Source: Streptosporangium sandarakinum
Lineage (GTDB): Bacteria > Actinomycetota > Actinomycetes > Streptosporangiales > Streptosporangiaceae
Reading direction: 5' to 3'
Assembly (NCBI RefSeq): GCF_013409935.1
Contig: NZ_JACCCO010000003.1
Span: 1,116,001-1,180,000, forward strand
Length of the DNA stretch: 64,000 bases
Below the pieces are notes generated by a model. It had not been told where the DNA came from. It made no database searches and saw nothing but the letters and a program-made list of their open reading frames with translations. Shown one piece after another: positions 61,969 through 64,000 of this stretch (the stretch's first letter is position 1; each line of letters begins with the position of its first letter). A program made the position numbers and the translations under genes.

Positions 61969-63747
61969 ATGAGGAAGACCAAAGCCCTTGCGCTCGCCGC
62001 GCTGGGTACCACGCTGAGCATGGGTCTTGCCGCCTGCGGCGGCACGGCCGGCGGCGGTGGCAACAACACGGGCTCGGGCAACCAGGGCACCGGAGCCTCC
62101 GGCACGGCCTTCAACGACGCCTACACCAAGCTCGTCAACGCCTCCGACGCCAAGGGCGGCACGCTCAAGTTCGCCCTGACGGACGAGCCGGACTCCACGG
62201 ACCCGGGCAACACCTACTACGCCTGGAACTGGAACTTCTCGCGGCTGTACGCCCGCCCGCTGATGACCTACCAGCCCGCCCCGGGTGAGGAGGGACTGAA
62301 GCTCGTCCCCGACCTCGCCGAGGGCCCCGGCCAGGCCAGCGAGGACGGCAAGACCTGGACCTACAAGCTGAAGAAGGGCATCAAGTACGACGACGGCACC
62401 GAGGTCAAGGCCGCCGACGTCAAGTACGCCATCGCCCGCAGCAACTTCACCTCCGAGCTCACCGACGGCCCGAAGTACTTCGCCCAGTACCTCGACGCCG
62501 AGGGCTACAAGGGTCCGTACAAGGACAAGAACCTCGACGACTTCAAGGGCGTCGAGACCCCCGACGACTACACCGTCGTCTTCAAGCTCAAGGCCCCGTT
62601 CTCGGAGTTCGACTTCCTGGTCGCCAACCCGCAGTCGGCTCCGGTGCCGCAGGCCAAGGACACCGGTCTCGACTACGAGAAGAACGTCGCCTCGACCGGC
62701 CCCTACAAGTTCGAGAGCTACGAGGTCGGCAAGCAGCTGAACCTCGTCAAGAACGAGAACTGGGACCCCTCGACCGACACCACCCGCAAGCAGCTGCCGG
62801 ACCGCATCGAGGTGCAGTACAAGCAGAACGCCGACGACATCGACCAGCGTCTGCTCAACGGGCAGATCCACGTCGACCTGGGCGGCACCGGCGTCCAGCC
62901 CGCGGCCCGCGCCAAGATCGTCGGCAAGCCCGAGCTGAAGAACTCGTCGGACAACCCGTACACGCCGTTCAACCGCTACGCGATGATGTCGACCAAGGTC
63001 AAGCCGTTCGACAACATCGAGTGCCGCAAGGCCGTGCAGTACGCCACCGACAAGGTCGCCACCCAGGCGCCGTGGGGTGGCCCGCTCGGCGGTGACATCG
63101 GCAGCACCGCGATGACCCCGACCACCGTCGGCTACAAGCCGTTCGACCTGTACCCCAACGGTCAGGACCACAAGGGCGACAAGGACAAGGCCAAGGCGAG
63201 CCTCGCGGCCTGCGGCCAGCCGAACGGCTTCGAGACCAACATCGCGGTCCGCGGTGACCGGGTCAAGGAGGTCCAGGTCGCCGAGGCCCTGCAGGCCTCG
63301 CTCGACCAGGTCGGCATCAAGGCCACGATCAAGAAGTACCCCTCGGGTGACTGGAGCTCGCAGTACGCCGGCAAGCCGGAGTTCGTGCACAAGAACAACC
63401 TGGGCATCATGATCGCCGGCTGGGGTTCCGATTGGCCGTCCGGCTTCGGCTTCCTGTCGCAGATCGTCGACGGTCGCTTCATCAAGGACTCCGGCAACTA
63501 CAACATGATGGAGCTGGACGACCCGACCGTCAACGAGCTGCTCGACAAGGGCATCCAGACCACCGACACGGCGGCCCGCAACGAGATCTGGTCCCAGGTC
63601 GACAAGAAGGTCATGGAGTCGGCGGCGTTCATGCCGTTCGTCTACGAGAAGACGCTTCTCTTCCGCCCCTCGAACCTGACCAACGTGTACGTGCACCCGG
63701 CCTACGGCATGTACGACTACACGTGGCTCGGCGTCAAGCAGCAGTAG
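61969..63747 (+). CDS. Peptide-type substrate-binding lipoprotein (SBP family 5)
   Basis: 592 residues. Signal peptide with lipobox LAAC, lipidated Cys23. The mature protein is a family 5 solute-binding protein of the Opp/Dpp type (GGTLKFALTDEPDSTDPGNT, LYARPLMTYQP). Captures oligopeptides or similar solutes outside the membrane. Codon use is strongly biased to common codons, suggesting high expression. It is placed between the two permease genes, an unusual order. Confidence 0.93.
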   Translation: MRKTKALALAALGTTLSMGLAACGGTAGGGGNNTGSGNQGTGASGTAFNDAYTKLVNASDAKGGTLKFALTDEPDSTDPGNTYYAWNWNFSRLYARPLMTYQPAPGEEGLKLVPDLAEGPGQASEDGKTWTYKLKKGIKYDDGTEVKAADVKYAIARSNFTSELTDGPKYFAQYLDAEGYKGPYKDKNLDDFKGVETPDDYTVVFKLKAPFSEFDFLVANPQSAPVPQAKDTGLDYEKNVASTGPYKFESYEVGKQLNLVKNENWDPSTDTTRKQLPDRIEVQYKQNADDIDQRLLNGQIHVDLGGTGVQPAARAKIVGKPELKNSSDNPYTPFNRYAMMSTKVKPFDNIECRKAVQYATDKVATQAPWGGPLGGDIGSTAMTPTTVGYKPFDLYPNGQDHKGDKDKAKASLAACGQPNGFETNIAVRGDRVKEVQVAEALQASLDQVGIKATIKKYPSGDWSSQYAGKPEFVHKNNLGIMIAGWGSDWPSGFGFLSQIVDGRFIKDSGNYNMMELDDPTVNELLDKGIQTTDTAARNEIWSQVDKKVMESAAFMPFVYEKTLLFRPSNLTNVYVHPAYGMYDYTWLGVKQQ

Positions 63748-63783
63748 TCCTTCTCTAGCCAACCAAAGGCAGGTGAAGGCCAT

Positions 63784-63812
63784 GGTGCCCGGGAGTGACC
63801 CTCCCGGGCACC
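63784..63812 (+). terminator. Intercistronic hairpin between substrate-binding protein and second permease
   Basis: Perfect 12-bp stem (GGTGCCCGGGAG left arm) with loop TGACC, 36 bp after the stop. It may partly terminate or stabilise the mRNA 3' end, so that the binding protein is made in excess over the permease. Confidence 0.65.
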
Positions 63813-63825
63813 CGGCCGAACGATC

Positions 63826-64000
63826 GTGGTCGCATTCATCGTCCGCCGCGTGATCGCCGCCGTGCTGATGCTCGCTGTCGTCAGCGCGGCCACCTTCGCG
63901 ATCTTCTTTCTCATCCCACGGGCCCTGGGACAGACCCCCGAGGGCATGGCGTCGCGCTACGTCGGACGGGATGCCACCCCCGAGGCGATCCAGGGCGCCG
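63826..64000 (+). CDS. ABC transporter permease, OppB/DppB-like (cut by right edge)
   Basis: Only the first 58 codons are present, from GTG 63826. The start is the typical permease N-terminus: VAFIVRRVIAAVLMLAVV with one membrane helix, then FLIPRALG. It matches the OppB/DppB family and completes the permease pair with the upstream OppC-like protein. Runs off the window. Confidence 0.85.
   Translation, partial: MVAFIVRRVIAAVLMLAVVSAATFAIFFLIPRALGQTPEGMASRYVGRDATPEAIQGA

Overview
The window is a 64 kb piece of a very GC-rich actinobacterial chromosome. Third codon positions are almost always G or C, GTG and TTG starts are common, and several promoters have a -10 box about 7 bp before the start codon (leaderless mRNAs). 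The gene set is actinobacterial: mycothiol ligase mshC, the MSMEG_4193/DUF3090/SCO1664 block, a PAC2 protein, DUF3099, DUF6457 and an acVLRF1 protein. The style suggests Streptosporangiales or a related filamentous order, but there is no rRNA gene to prove this. I saw no tRNA, rRNA, IS element, prophage or CRISPR array. This is mostly core chromosome.

Layout. 1-3.6 kb: a DesK/DesR-like two-component pair (kinase cut by the window edge), a siderophore-interacting reductase behind an iron-box-like palindrome, and a degenerate EAL-CBS protein. 3.9-9.5 kb: an acVLRF1 peptidyl-tRNA hydrolase followed by an ABC-F ATPase, a 71-residue HTH protein, a crotonase and an ABC exporter. 9.6-22 kb: a sulfotransferase and an S66 carboxypeptidase with abutting start codons, a GH15 hydrolase, a YczE/MocR divergent pair around a large palindrome, a TRIC channel, a POT peptide transporter, an acyl-CoA ligase and a secreted protein. 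22.2-26 kb: a phenolic-lipid-type cluster (type III PKS, ICMT-like methyltransferase, flavin hydroxylase, divergent UbiA prenyltransferase).

26.2-31.8 kb: rtcB, the molybdenum cofactor genes moaA and mobA with a DUF6457 gene, a probable 6C-like small RNA, DUF3099, dodecin and part of the tldD/pmbA pair. 31.8-43.8 kb: tldD, fabG-fabI (FAS II), a cell-surface protein, an aldo/keto reductase, the phosphatase-DUF3090-SCO1664-mshC block, a GlxA-type regulator, an MBL-fold protein, a cold shock protein and peptide deformylase. 44.2-53.5 kb: nitrate/nitrite assimilation (narK, nasA, a NasB-like reductase, nirB, nirD, hemD with a DNA-binding domain), the last five genes linked by 4-bp overlaps. The moaA/mobA products supply the cofactor NasA needs, and hemD makes the siroheme precursor NirB needs.

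53.6-64 kb: a decayed TetR-like gene, a PAC2 protein diverging from metH, a HAD phosphatase, a small membrane protein and an oligopeptide ABC transporter operon that runs off the right end.

The points I would check first are the adjacency of acVLRF1 and ABC-F (possible bacterial parallel of eukaryotic Vms1-Arb1), the three hairpins with identical C-rich loops at 29.65-29.76 kb, the phenolic-lipid cluster with its extra prenyltransferase, and a palindromic octamer (CCGTACGG) found in all reading frames and in terminators.
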